From: an uncultured Oscillospiraceae bacterium | Lineage (GTDB): Bacteria > Bacillota > Clostridia > Oscillospirales > Oscillospiraceae | Reading direction: 5' to 3' | Assembly: GCA_947626265.1 (NCBI GenBank) | Contig: CANQRM010000001.1 | Coordinates: 124,001 to 188,000, forward strand | DNA length: 64,000 bases | Translations under genes and position numbers: made by a program | The notes under the pieces: generated by a model | The model's input: the letters and a program-made list of their open reading frames with translations, nothing else | Told to the model about the DNA's origin: nothing | The model's database searches: none | Part shown: piece after piece, positions 17,195 to 25,660 of the stretch | Position numbering within the stretch: the first letter of the stretch is position 1 | Layout of the letters: each line of letters opens with the position of its first letter

Positions 17195-17740
17195 ATGGCA
17201 GGATTCAACGACTTTCTCACCAAGGCCGGCGCCCTGGCCTCCAAGGCCGCGGACAAGGCCAAGGACCTGGCGGGCGTGGCCGCCGTCAAGACGAAGCAGG
17301 TCAGCCGCATCGCCAAGCTGAATATGGACATCTCCTCGAAGAAGGACGACATGAAGAAGGCCTATGCCGAGTTGGGCCAACTCTACTATGAGGCCCATCA
17401 CGATGCTCCCGACGAGACATGCGCGCCCCTGTGCGCCCAGATCGACGAGGCGGCCGCCGCCGTCGCCGCCATGGAGGCGGAGATCGCCCAGATCAAGGAG
17501 ACCATGGCCGCCGAGGCCGAGGCCATGGACGCGGACCTGGAGGACGTGGTGGACGCCACCGAATCCGAGGCCGGCGTGGAGGTGGAGATAGAGGTGGAGG
17601 AGCCCGCCGCTCCCGCCGAACCCGAGGCCCCTCCCGCGCCGGAGACGCCCGCGGAGCCCGCTGCGCCCGCGGCCCCCGAAGCGCCTGAAGCAGCCGAGCC
17701 CCCGGCGGAGCCGGATGACGGCGCACCCCACTGGAACTGA
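17195..17740 (+). CDS. Coiled-coil protein with Ala/Pro/Glu-rich tail, unknown function
   Basis: This 181-residue protein has no signal peptide. Residues 1-45 are an amphipathic Ala/Lys-rich stretch (LASKAADKAKDLAGVAAVK). Residues 45-125 are predicted coiled coil, with KAYAELGQLYYEAHHDAP resembling small clostridial proteins usually paired with a zinc ribbon. A putative CAPLCAQ pair of cysteines is near residue 75. The last 55 residues are an AEP-rich tail, ending in DDGAPHWN. An AAAAGGAGG site precedes the ATG. It is the last gene of the yfmF operon and ends in a strong terminator. I do not recognise a function. Confidence 0.75.
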   Translation: MAGFNDFLTKAGALASKAADKAKDLAGVAAVKTKQVSRIAKLNMDISSKKDDMKKAYAELGQLYYEAHHDAPDETCAPLCAQIDEAAAAVAAMEAEIAQIKETMAAEAEAMDADLEDVVDATESEAGVEVEIEVEEPAAPAEPEAPPAPETPAEPAAPAAPEAPEAAEPPAEPDDGAPHWN

Positions 17741-17753
17741 TACCTTATGAAAT

Positions 17754-17784
17754 AAGTATCCCCCGCCTGTGGCGGGGGATACTT
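17754..17784. terminator. Bidirectional terminator
   Basis: A 14-bp perfect stem (17754-17767 with 17771-17784) with a three-base loop lies between convergent genes. T-rich flanks on both strands suit termination in both directions. Confidence 0.8.
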
Positions 17785-17803
17785 CTTATCTGATCACATG
17801 AAT

Positions 17804-18238
17804 TCAGGCCTTTTTGCGGAAGGCCAGGAATTTGGAGAGGATATAGTTGAGGATGATGACCACCACGCTGACGACGAGCTTGGCGGCGAAGCCATCTATG
17901 CCAAAAAGGGGCATGTCCAAGCCCAGCTTTATGAGCAGGGGCAGACCGAAAAGCTCCACCAGCCCGGTGAAAATGCGGCTGCCGAAGAAGGCTCCGGCCT
18001 CTTTGAGCCACAGGGGCCAGGCCCAGCTCCTGGACTGGAACACCCACAGCTTGTTGGTGACGAAGGCGAAGATCACCGCCACGAGCCAGCTTATGATGTT
18101 GCCCGGGGTGACCGCCATGCCCATCACGCCCACGGTCAGGGCATAGGAGATCCAGTTGATGACGGTGGTGGCCCCGCCGAAGATGAGATAGTTTATGATC
18201 TCCAGGTGGGCCAGATAGAGCTCTTTTATCTTCTTCAT
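17804..18238 (-). CDS. GtrA-family membrane protein
   Basis: This 144-residue protein of the GtrA/DPMS-like family has four hydrophobic helices. GtrA proteins are thought to flip or help transfer polyprenyl-linked sugars used to decorate cell-surface polymers. Family features are FGGATTVINWISYAL (near residue 20), FAFVTNKLWVFQS (near residue 57) and the final NYILSKFLAFRKK. It is the last gene of a three-gene unit with a lipoprotein and a polytopic glycosyltransferase-like protein, which supports a role in surface glycosylation. Its ATG overlaps the stop of the lipoprotein gene. Confidence 0.9.
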   Translation of the reverse strand: MKKIKELYLAHLEIINYLIFGGATTVINWISYALTVGVMGMAVTPGNIISWLVAVIFAFVTNKLWVFQSRSWAWPLWLKEAGAFFGSRIFTGLVELFGLPLLIKLGLDMPLFGIDGFAAKLVVSVVVIILNYILSKFLAFRKKA

Positions 18239-18651
18239 GCTTCCGCACCATCCAAATACACGGCCCGGACGATCTCACCGGTAGCGGTGCGCATAGTCCA
18301 GACGGAGAAGCCGTTATAATAGAGCATGCCGTCCTCGGCGCCCTCCTGCTCGCAGGAGGCGGAGTACTCGCTGTCGAAGGGCCGGCCGATGGCGTTGATG
18401 AGGGCGGAGACGGGCTGGCCCACATAGTTCTGGGCGACGGCGTAGGACTGGTCGTCCACCACCGCGTCGGAGCTGGACGCAGGGGGCACATGGGTCTGTT
18501 TGGCGGCCGCCGCGTCGGAGGCGGAGGCGGCCAGTATCTCCTGGGGCGCGGGGGTGCCCGTGGGTTCGGGCTCCTCGGGCTTATCGCCGCCGCAGGCCGC
18601 GAGAGCCATAAGCATGGCGCACAGCAAAAGCAGGGAAAGGGTCTTTTTCAT
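18235..18651 (-). CDS. Lipoprotein with Ser/Asp-rich linker, unknown function
   Basis: This 138-residue lipoprotein has a lipobox MALAAC, with Cys at about residue 20, after MKKTLSLLLLCAML. The start at 18651 is preferred over an ATG 19 codons upstream because a GGAGG site is 7 bases away and it gives a clean signal peptide. A spacer with SDAAAAK and SSSDAVV follows. A conserved-looking domain (NYVGQPVSALINAIGRPFDSEYSASC) fits small clostridial lipoproteins. It lies between a GT-C-like protein and GtrA in one operon. The cysteine in YSASCEQ could pair with no other, so the function is open. Confidence 0.82.
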   Translation of the reverse strand: MKKTLSLLLLCAMLMALAACGGDKPEEPEPTGTPAPQEILAASASDAAAAKQTHVPPASSSDAVVDDQSYAVAQNYVGQPVSALINAIGRPFDSEYSASCEQEGAEDGMLYYNGFSVWTMRTATGEIVRAVYLDGAEA

Positions 18652-18710
18652 CGGGATACCTCCATGGGGATGCGGTGGAAATATAAGACTTGGGTTATCA
18701 TACCACATTT

Positions 18711-20630
18711 TTACGGGATTTGGAAGATGCTGACGCCGCCCTGGTCGTAGACAAGGGGGTAATTCTCCGCGAAATAGCCGTAGTTCACCGGGTACTCGGC
18801 GTATTCCGAGCCGCCAATGTATACGTAGTCCACGCCGTATTCCTCAGCGTACCGCTCAAAATCCTCCCCGCCGGCGTACATCAGCGGCAGCAGGGCCTCC
18901 CGCTCGCCGTAGTCGATGCCGTGGTAGTAAAGATACATCCCCGCCCCGCACAGGATGTTCCGCCCGGTGAGGACGGAGACGGGGTTGGTGTGGTCCGAGG
19001 TGGTGAGAAAGAGGCTGTCCGCCGGGGTGTTTTCGATGATGTAGTCCGCCGCGGCGGCCTGCTCGCCGGATAAAAGCTGATACTCGCTCACCGCCTCCCG
19101 CAGAAGGCTCATGCACCCGGAGAGGGTGCCGCATACCACCAGCACCGCCGCCGTGCCCCTGGCAAGGGCCCGGGGCCTTATCTTCTCCATCTGCTCCCAC
19201 AGCCATCCGCACACGATGATGTCCGTCACCATGTACCAGACGTACAGGAGCTTGTTGTCGTCGTAGGGGTTGGGTTGGAAGGCCACGAGGTTGGCGAGGA
19301 TGAATAAGGGCGCCGCGCCCCAGAATATGCGGGCGGCGTCCCCCCGCAGGAAGAACATGGCCACGAGCATGGCGCAGAACACCACCCCGCAGTTCACCAT
19401 CCAGAACCACAGCCAGTTCATCTCCCCGTGGACCCAGCCGGGGTTGAGCCAGAGGAGGTTGCCGGTGCTGGCCGCGTCGAAGGTCCAGACGATGAGCTGG
19501 GGCAGGGCGATGGCGAGGCACACCCCGCCGTAGAGGACGTAATTGAGGATAAGCGCCTTTAAGCGCCCCGCCTTTTTGGCTTTCGGCAGGTATGCGAAAA
19601 ACCACCCCGCCGAGAGCATACCCAGGGCCAGGAAGCTGTGGGTGTGGATCATGGGCATCAGCCCCGCGAGCCCCGCCAGCACCAGTATCTCCCGGCGGCC
19701 GCCGGCCCCGTCCAGGGTCTTTCGGATGCCCTGGAGAAGCAGGTATATGGCCGCCAGGACCATGCACCAGCCGGCCATGGTGGTGCGCTGGGGGATGAGC
19801 ATGTCGCAGATGACGTTCACCCATCGCAGGTCCTCGTCCACCAGGTTGGTGGGGGTCACGTAAAAGCCCGTGAGCAGGTCGGTGAAGGTGTACTTGCCGT
19901 TAAAGAAGAGGGCGAAACCAAACCCGCCGTTGAAGACGAAGAGGAGCCAGGAAATCAGGGTGGGAGCGAGCTTCCGGGTAAGCTCTGCCGCCAGGAGCCA
20001 GAAGCCGTAAAATACCGCGAACAGCATGACGAGGCTGGGCAGTATCACCGCCATGCGCAGGCTCAGCCCGAAAAATCGCAGGCTGGCGGTGGCGGCGTCC
20101 ACCAGGAAGGGGTAGTCCAGCTTCTGGCCGGGGAAGATGCTGTAATCCGGGGGGAAGTCCCCCTGGCGGTAGAGGCTCTCGGCAAAGCCCAGATGCATCC
20201 CCAAGTCCCCGTAGGTGCTCTGGCCCACCCAGAGGGAGCCGTCGGCGTGGGGCAGCAGCACATGGGTGTAGAGAAGATACCCGCAGAAGGCGGTGAGCAG
20301 AAGGCTCGCCAGCGCCCCGGCCAGGTCCTCCAAAGGCAGGGCGGGCATGGCCGGCAGGGAGGGCAGCCTCCCACCCTCCGCCGGGCGGGGCAGCTTGTAG
20401 TCTTTCCCGATGAGCAGCAGGCACACGGTGCCCACGGTGGCGAGGCACAGGGCGATCAATTGCGCCGTCATGGTGAAACCCGCGAAGAAGGCGATGAGGC
20501 AGGGAAGCCACATCAATGCCGCGCAGCCGAATACCAGCCCCAGCCAGCACTTCACCGCCCCCCGGTAAGAGGGCAGCAGGCGCCAGGCCAGGGCCAGGCC
20601 AAAGAGCATATATACGACAAGTGCGGGCAT
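18711..20630 (-). CDS. Polytopic GT-C-like membrane protein
   Basis: This 639-residue integral membrane protein has a dozen or so hydrophobic helices. Between the early helices is a polar extracellular loop with LWVGQSTYGDLGMHLGFA (about residues 135-152). Its acidic YGD/H arrangement is reminiscent of the catalytic loop of GT-C glycosyltransferases that use polyprenyl-phosphate sugars. The C-terminal 110 residues are soluble (DYIIENTPADSLFLTTSDHT, NILCGAGMYLYYHG) and resemble the outer domain of such enzymes. A GAGGAG site lies 9 bases before the ATG. It heads the operon with a lipoprotein and GtrA. A specific acceptor cannot be given. Confidence 0.8.
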   Translation of the reverse strand: MPALVVYMLFGLALAWRLLPSYRGAVKCWLGLVFGCAALMWLPCLIAFFAGFTMTAQLIALCLATVGTVCLLLIGKDYKLPRPAEGGRLPSLPAMPALPLEDLAGALASLLLTAFCGYLLYTHVLLPHADGSLWVGQSTYGDLGMHLGFAESLYRQGDFPPDYSIFPGQKLDYPFLVDAATASLRFFGLSLRMAVILPSLVMLFAVFYGFWLLAAELTRKLAPTLISWLLFVFNGGFGFALFFNGKYTFTDLLTGFYVTPTNLVDEDLRWVNVICDMLIPQRTTMAGWCMVLAAIYLLLQGIRKTLDGAGGRREILVLAGLAGLMPMIHTHSFLALGMLSAGWFFAYLPKAKKAGRLKALILNYVLYGGVCLAIALPQLIVWTFDAASTGNLLWLNPGWVHGEMNWLWFWMVNCGVVFCAMLVAMFFLRGDAARIFWGAAPLFILANLVAFQPNPYDDNKLLYVWYMVTDIIVCGWLWEQMEKIRPRALARGTAAVLVVCGTLSGCMSLLREAVSEYQLLSGEQAAAADYIIENTPADSLFLTTSDHTNPVSVLTGRNILCGAGMYLYYHGIDYGEREALLPLMYAGGEDFERYAEEYGVDYVYIGGSEYAEYPVNYGYFAENYPLVYDQGGVSIFQIP

Positions 20631-20648
20631 AAAAAATGGCTCCTCTTA

Positions 20649-20806
20649 GGCCCCCTTGTGCAAAGGGGGGCTTACCTTTTGGAGGCTCCCTTGTGCAAAG
20701 GGAGCTGTCAGCGAAGCTGACTGAAGGATTGTCGCGTTACGGACGTTTACAACCCCTCCACCGCGCTTCACGCGATTCCCCTCCCCTTGCACAGGGGAGG
20801 CTTTTT
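20649..20806 (+). repeat. Short palindromic repeat, copy B2
   Basis: Three palindromic units share a TTGTGCAAA or TTGCACA centre: CCCCCTTGTGCAAAGGGGG (about 20651-20669), CTCCCTTGTGCAAAGGGAG (about 20686-20704) and CCTCCCCTTGCACAGGGGAGG (about 20780-20800). Between them is a core with GTCAGCGAAGCTGAC. They fill most of the 199-bp gap between rluD and the GT-C gene, alongside the ribosome site of the latter. The minus strand ends in a T-run on one side only. Confidence 0.82.
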
Positions 20807-20829
20807 ATTCCCGACGCCCTGGCACGACC

Positions 20830-21744
20830 TTATATCTCCGGCCCCAGTTTGTTCAGCACGTCCTGAAACCAGTCGGGCAGGCCGGTCCAGAGCTCGATGG
20901 GCTGGCCGGTAGTGGGGTGGATGAACTTGAGCCCCCGGGCGTGGAGGCACTGGCTCTCCAGCCCCTTGTCCCGGCGGCCGCCGTAGACCGTGTCCCCCAG
21001 CAGGGGGTGGCCGGTATGGGCCATGTGGACCCGTATCTGATGGGTCCGGCCCGTCTCCAGAGAGCAGCGGATATAGGTGTGGCGGGCGTACCGGGCCAGC
21101 ACCTGCCAGTGGGTCACGGCGGGGCGGGCATTCTTCTCCGTCACGGCCATGCGCTGGCGGTTCCGGGGGTCCCGGCCGATGGGGGCGTCCACGGTGCCGG
21201 CGTCGTCATGGAACGTGCCGTGGCACACCGCGTCGTAGACCCGGGAGAGGGTGCGGTCCTTGAGCTGCGCGGACAGGGCCTCATGAGCCCTGTCGTTCTT
21301 CGCGGCGATGATGAGGCCGCTGGTGTCCTTGTCGATGCGGTGGACGATGCCGGGCCGCAGCTCGCCGCCCACCCCGGAGAGGGAATCCCCGCAGTGGGCC
21401 AGCAGGGCGTTCACCAGTGTGCCGTCTGGGTGGCCGGGGGCGGGGTGGACCACCAGGCCCCGGGGCTTGTTCACCACGATCACGTCATTATCCTCATAGA
21501 CCACGTCCAGAGGGATGTCCTGGGCCATGGCCTTTGCGGGCGCGGCCTCGGGCAGTATGACCTCAAACACGTCCCCGGCGGCGGCCCGGTAGTTCTTCCG
21601 CACGGGCGCGCCCCGGAGGGTCACCAGCCCCGCTTCCAGCAGCTTCGCAGCGGCGGAGCGGCTGCGGATGGCCTCCTGACAGGCGAGGAGAGAGTCGATT
21701 CTCTCCCCGCTCTCCTCTGTCTTTACCGATATTTTCGTTTCCAT
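20830..21744 (-). CDS. rluD: RluA-family 23S rRNA pseudouridine synthase (RluD-like)
   Basis: This 304-residue enzyme isomerises uridines of large-subunit rRNA. An S4 RNA-binding domain (residues 13-75, ERIDSLLACQEAI) precedes the catalytic domain. The catalytic Asp is in HRIDKDTSGL (near residue 138), and VVNKPRGLVVHP and GRTHQIRVHMAHTGHPLLGD are family motifs. Its position after lspA is the ylyB position of Bacillus. The ATG overlaps the last base of the lspA stop. Sequence alone does not separate RluD from related RluA-family members. Confidence 0.93.
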   Translation of the reverse strand: METKISVKTEESGERIDSLLACQEAIRSRSAAAKLLEAGLVTLRGAPVRKNYRAAAGDVFEVILPEAAPAKAMAQDIPLDVVYEDNDVIVVNKPRGLVVHPAPGHPDGTLVNALLAHCGDSLSGVGGELRPGIVHRIDKDTSGLIIAAKNDRAHEALSAQLKDRTLSRVYDAVCHGTFHDDAGTVDAPIGRDPRNRQRMAVTEKNARPAVTHWQVLARYARHTYIRCSLETGRTHQIRVHMAHTGHPLLGDTVYGGRRDKGLESQCLHARGLKFIHPTTGQPIELWTGLPDWFQDVLNKLGPEI

Positions 21745-22730
21745 CAGCTGTCCCGGAACTCCGCCAGGATGTCGTCCAGGGAATAGGCGTCGAAGCCCTG
21801 ATCCAGGTCCGGCTTTTTGGCCGGGGCGGCTTTGGGGGTCTCCTGCCTGGACGGCTCCGCCTTGACGGGCGCCGCGGGGGTCTCCGGGGCTTTCTCCGCG
21901 GGCGTCGGCTTCACGGGCTTTTCAGGCGCCGCAGGCACGGGCTTTTCCGCCTTGGGGGCGGGGGTTTCCTCCTCTGCGCCGCCGAAGGTCCATTCGGCAA
22001 AGGGGTCGTCCGGGTCGGCGGGCCGCAGCTCGTCGGCCAGGGACCGGTGCTCGCCCCGGTCCCGGTGGGGGATGGCGGCGTACTTGTCCTCTATGGCCTG
22101 GCGGGCAGCCTGCCGGGCGGCCCGGCGGCTCTGGGGCTGTTCAGGCGCGGGCTCGGCCGCGGGCTCCTCGTCCTCGTAGTAGGCGGCCTCCTCCATGTCC
22201 AGCTCGGACCGGCGGGGCTGACGGCGGCGGGCCTTTGCCTTGGCGGGCCGGCGCTTTTCCTCCTTGGGCAGCTCCATGGGGTCCCGGTAGACGATGACGT
22301 GGATGCAGAACAGCAGCCCGCATACGGTGATGAAGATATCCGCCACGTTGAACACGGCGAAGGAGAATATCTCGAACTCGAACATGTCCACCACATAGCC
22401 GAACAGCACCCGGTCGATGCAGTTGCCCAGGGCGCCGGCGGCCACCAGCACGCTTGTCCAGCGGCCGAATTTGGTGCGGATGATCTCCGTGTTGATGAGC
22501 ACGATGATGACGATGATGAACAGGGCCGACACCCCGATGAGCAGCCACTTGGCGTTGGCCAGGATGCTGAAGGCCGCGCCGGTGTTCTGCACGTTGGTCA
22601 TGTGCAGCACCCCGGGGATCAGGCTCACGCACTGCTCGCCCATGGCGTTCAAGGGGATGTGGTTGATGGTCCAGTATTTCACCGCCTGGTCCAGAATAAG
22701 GACCACCACGGCAGCGATCGCATAGATCAC
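21744..22730 (-). CDS. lspA: Signal peptidase II with long C-terminal extension
   Basis: LspA cleaves lipoprotein signal peptides in the membrane after Lgt has acted. Residues 1-155 are a complete enzyme with four helices; NTGAAFS (near 49) and the two catalytic Asp motifs NCIDRV and NVADIF (near 107 and 129) are present. A cytoplasmic tail of about 170 residues follows, which is absent from normal LspA (150-170 residues in all). It is basic at first (KEEKRRPAKAKARRRQPRR), then acidic and Pro/Ala-rich, and ends in FDAYSLDDILAEFRDS. The start is GTG at 22730 with AGGAGG 8 bases upstream. It lies 36 bp after ileS in one operon. Confidence 0.93.
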   Translation of the reverse strand: MIYAIAAVVVLILDQAVKYWTINHIPLNAMGEQCVSLIPGVLHMTNVQNTGAAFSILANAKWLLIGVSALFIIVIIVLINTEIIRTKFGRWTSVLVAAGALGNCIDRVLFGYVVDMFEFEIFSFAVFNVADIFITVCGLLFCIHVIVYRDPMELPKEEKRRPAKAKARRRQPRRSELDMEEAAYYEDEEPAAEPAPEQPQSRRAARQAARQAIEDKYAAIPHRDRGEHRSLADELRPADPDDPFAEWTFGGAEEETPAPKAEKPVPAAPEKPVKPTPAEKAPETPAAPVKAEPSRQETPKAAPAKKPDLDQGFDAYSLDDILAEFRDS

Positions 22731-22766
22731 GGCGGATACCTCCTGTGTATACCGGGGAGGGGAAAT

Positions 22767-25604
22767 TTACTCCCCGGCGGTATGGCGCATGGCGCCGGCG
22801 CACCGGGCGCACAGCTCGGGATACTCGTTATCACTGCCCACGCTGGCGCTGTGGGTCCAGCAGCGGGGGCACTTGGGCAGGGCGGAGGGGGCGACCTCGA
22901 TGGTCACGCCGGGCATCTCCGTGCCGGCCCAGCCGGGGCCCTCCCCGTCGGTCAGGTCCGCCTCGGACACGATGAACAGGCTCTCCAGAGGCTTGGCCGC
23001 CACCCGGTCCATGGCCTTTTTGGCCTCCGGGCCCACGTGGATGGTGACCTTGGCCTCCAGGGGCTTGCCGATGATCTTGTCCGCCCGGGCCAGCTCCAGG
23101 GCCTTGTTCACGTCGTCCCGGAGCCGCAGGCTGTCGGCCCAGAAGGCCTCCTCGTCCTCGGTGAGCTTCCAGCCCTCGCCCACGGCGGGCATGTCGTTGA
23201 GCATCACGTGCCGGGCGTCGTCCGCGGCCTTGTGGGGCATGGAAAGCCATATCTCGTTGGCGGTGAAGGCCAGGATGGGGGCCAGAAGCCGCACCATGGC
23301 GTCCAGAACATACCACATGGCGGTCTGGGCGGCGAGGCGGGCCTCGCTGTCCCTGGCCTCGCAGTAGAGCCGGTCTTTCACGATGTTCATGTAGACGTTG
23401 GACATGTCCACCACGCAGAAGTTGTGGATGGCGTAGGTGACAGACCAGAACTCGTATTTATCGTAGCTTGTAAGGCACTTTTCGATGAGGGCGGCGGTGC
23501 GGTCCAGTGCCCAGCGGTCGATGCCCTGCAGTTTGTCCAGGGGCAAAAGGTCCTTATCGGGATCGAAGCCGTCCAGGTTGCCCAGCAGGAACCGGGCGGT
23601 GTTGCGTATCTTCAGGTACTTATCCGACAGCTGCTTGAAGATGGCGTCGGAGCAGCGCATATCCAGCCGGAAGTCGGCGCTGGCGGCCCAGAGGCGGCAC
23701 AGGTCCGCGCCGTATTTGGCGGTGAGCTCGTCGGGAGCCACGCCGTTGCCCAGGCTCTTGTGCATGGCCCGGCCCTCCCCGTCCACGGTCCAGCCGTGGC
23801 ACAGAACGGCGCGGTAGGGGGCCTCGCCCTTGGTGGCCACGGCGGTCAGCAGGCTGGACTGGAACCAGCCCCGGAACTGGTCGCCGCCCTCCAGGTAGAG
23901 GTCCGCGGGCCAGGTACCGGGGGCGTCCAGCTCCATGGAGGCGAAGTGGGTGGAGCCGGAGTCGAACCAGCCGTCCAGAGTGTCGGTCTCCTTTTCCGTC
24001 ACCTTCCCGCCGCAGTGGGGGCAGGTGAAGCGGTTGGGCAGCAGTTCCTCGGCGCTCATGTCGAACCAGGCGTTGGAGCCCTTCTCGCCGAATATTTTGG
24101 AGACGTTCTCGATGGTCTCGGGGGTGCACACCGGCTTGCCGCAGTCGGCGCAGTAGAACACGGGGATGGGCAGGCCCCAGCGGCGCTGGCGGCTGATGCA
24201 CCAGTCGGCCCGCTCCCGGATCATGCTCTCCATCCGGTCCGCGCCCCACTCGGGGTTCCAGGTGACCTTGCGGGCGGCCCGCACCGCGTCCTCTTTAAAC
24301 GCGTCCACGGAGCAGAACCACTGGTCCGTGGCCCGGAAGATGATGGGGTTTTTGCACCGCCAGCAGTGGGGGTAGGAGTGGGTGATGTCCTCGGAGGCCA
24401 GGATGGCCCCGCAGGCCACCAGGTCCGCGAAGATGGGCTCGTGGGCCTTCAAAACGCTGAGGCCCTCGTACTTCCCCGCGTCGGCGGTGAAGCGGCCGGA
24501 ATCGTCCACGTTCACCACCAGGTCCTTCCCGGAGGGGATCTGGGGGTACTTCTGGCAGACGAAGAAGTCGTCGGCGCCGTAGGCCGGGGCGGTGTGCACG
24601 CAGCCGGTGCCGGCGTCCAGGGTGACGTGGTCGCCCAGGATGACCAGGCTCGTCTGGTCGAAGAGGGGGTGCTGGGCGGTCATGAGCTCCAGCTCCGCGC
24701 CCTTGAAGGTGGCCAGGACCTCTTTCACTTCCAGGCCGGCCTTTTGAAGCACGGCCCCGGCCAGGTCCTTGGCCATGATATAGACCTCGCCGTTGGAGGC
24801 GCGGGTCATGGTATAGTCATAAGCGGGGTTCAGGCAGATGGCCAGGTTCCCCGGGATGGTCCAGGTGGTGGTGGTCCAGATGACGAAGTAGACGTTGTCC
24901 AGGGGCTCGATGGCGCTGAGCTTTCCCAGATCGTCCTTCACCCGGAACTTCACGAAGATGGTGGTGACGGGGTCGTCGGCGTACTCGATCTCCGCCTCGG
25001 CCAGGGCCGTCTCGTCCTTGGGGCACCAGTAGACGGGCTTTTTGCCCTTGTAGATATAGCCCTTCTCATACATCTGCCCGAAGACCTTTACCTCCCGGGC
25101 CTCGAACTTGGGGTCCATGGTCCGGTAGGGATGGTCCCAGTCGCCCAGCACGCCCAGGCGCTTGAAGCCGTTGCGCTGTACGTCCAGATAGTGCTCGGCG
25201 TAGGCGTGGCAGGCGGTGCGGAACTCCGACACGCTCATGGCCTTGTGGTTGAGCTTCTGCTCCTTGATGATGGCCGACTCGATGGGCATGCCGTGGTTGT
25301 CCCAGCCGGGGGTGTAGGGGACGCAAAAGCCCGCCATGGACTTATAGCGGTTGATGAAGTCCTTGAGGCACTTGTTCAGGGCGGTGCCCATGTGGAGGTT
25401 GCCGTTGGAAAACGGGGGGCCGTCGTGAAGGATGAACAGGGGCCGGCCCTCGTTCTTTTTCAGCATCTCGTGGTAAAGGTCCAGCTTCTCCCAATCCTTC
25501 AGCATGTCCGGCTCCCGCTTGGGCAGGGCCGCGCGCATGGGAAAATCGGTCTTCGGCAGGTTCAATGTGGCGTTAAAATCGGTGGGCATGTCTCTACTCT
25601 CCAA
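22767..25604 (-). CDS. ileS: Isoleucyl-tRNA synthetase
   Basis: IleRS charges tRNA-Ile. The 945-residue protein has the HIGH motif in its usual form (PPFSNGNLHMGTALNK, near residue 63), an editing (CP1) domain with TTTTWTIPGNLA, and a zinc finger CPRCW..CARC at the C-terminus, as in bacterial IleRS. The KMSKS loop reads GRAMHKSLGN rather than KMSKS; Met-Ser is replaced by Met-His. The length is normal. It lies 56 bp after divIVA with a hairpin between. No T-box leader was seen in that gap, so control by uncharged tRNA at this site is unlikely. Confidence 0.97.
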   Translation of the reverse strand: MESRDMPTDFNATLNLPKTDFPMRAALPKREPDMLKDWEKLDLYHEMLKKNEGRPLFILHDGPPFSNGNLHMGTALNKCLKDFINRYKSMAGFCVPYTPGWDNHGMPIESAIIKEQKLNHKAMSVSEFRTACHAYAEHYLDVQRNGFKRLGVLGDWDHPYRTMDPKFEAREVKVFGQMYEKGYIYKGKKPVYWCPKDETALAEAEIEYADDPVTTIFVKFRVKDDLGKLSAIEPLDNVYFVIWTTTTWTIPGNLAICLNPAYDYTMTRASNGEVYIMAKDLAGAVLQKAGLEVKEVLATFKGAELELMTAQHPLFDQTSLVILGDHVTLDAGTGCVHTAPAYGADDFFVCQKYPQIPSGKDLVVNVDDSGRFTADAGKYEGLSVLKAHEPIFADLVACGAILASEDITHSYPHCWRCKNPIIFRATDQWFCSVDAFKEDAVRAARKVTWNPEWGADRMESMIRERADWCISRQRRWGLPIPVFYCADCGKPVCTPETIENVSKIFGEKGSNAWFDMSAEELLPNRFTCPHCGGKVTEKETDTLDGWFDSGSTHFASMELDAPGTWPADLYLEGGDQFRGWFQSSLLTAVATKGEAPYRAVLCHGWTVDGEGRAMHKSLGNGVAPDELTAKYGADLCRLWAASADFRLDMRCSDAIFKQLSDKYLKIRNTARFLLGNLDGFDPDKDLLPLDKLQGIDRWALDRTAALIEKCLTSYDKYEFWSVTYAIHNFCVVDMSNVYMNIVKDRLYCEARDSEARLAAQTAMWYVLDAMVRLLAPILAFTANEIWLSMPHKAADDARHVMLNDMPAVGEGWKLTEDEEAFWADSLRLRDDVNKALELARADKIIGKPLEAKVTIHVGPEAKKAMDRVAAKPLESLFIVSEADLTDGEGPGWAGTEMPGVTIEVAPSALPKCPRCWTHSASVGSDNEYPELCARCAGAMRHTAGE

Positions 25605-25622
25605 GGCGAAATATAGTTTGGA

Positions 25623-25647
25623 AGGGCGGAGCTTTTTGCTCCGCCCT
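25623..25647 (-). terminator. Hairpin between divIVA and ileS
   Basis: A perfect 10-bp stem AGGGCGGAGC/GCTCCGCCCT with a five-base loop. On the minus strand it is followed by TTCCAAACTATA rather than a clean T-run. It may be a weak terminator or processing site that lowers read-through into ileS. Confidence 0.55.
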
Positions 25648-25660
25648 GAAAGTTGGCTCG

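Noticed and set aside
22047..25616. Plus-strand open frame of about 1,190 codons opposite ileS
   Set aside because: It is antisense to a complete, well-conserved IleRS and is rich in Gly, His, Val and Ala, as expected from GC-rich antisense frames.
22731..25660. T-box leader for ileS
   Set aside because: The 56-bp gap before ileS is far too short for a T-box and holds only one hairpin; the gaps before proS and valS also lack one.
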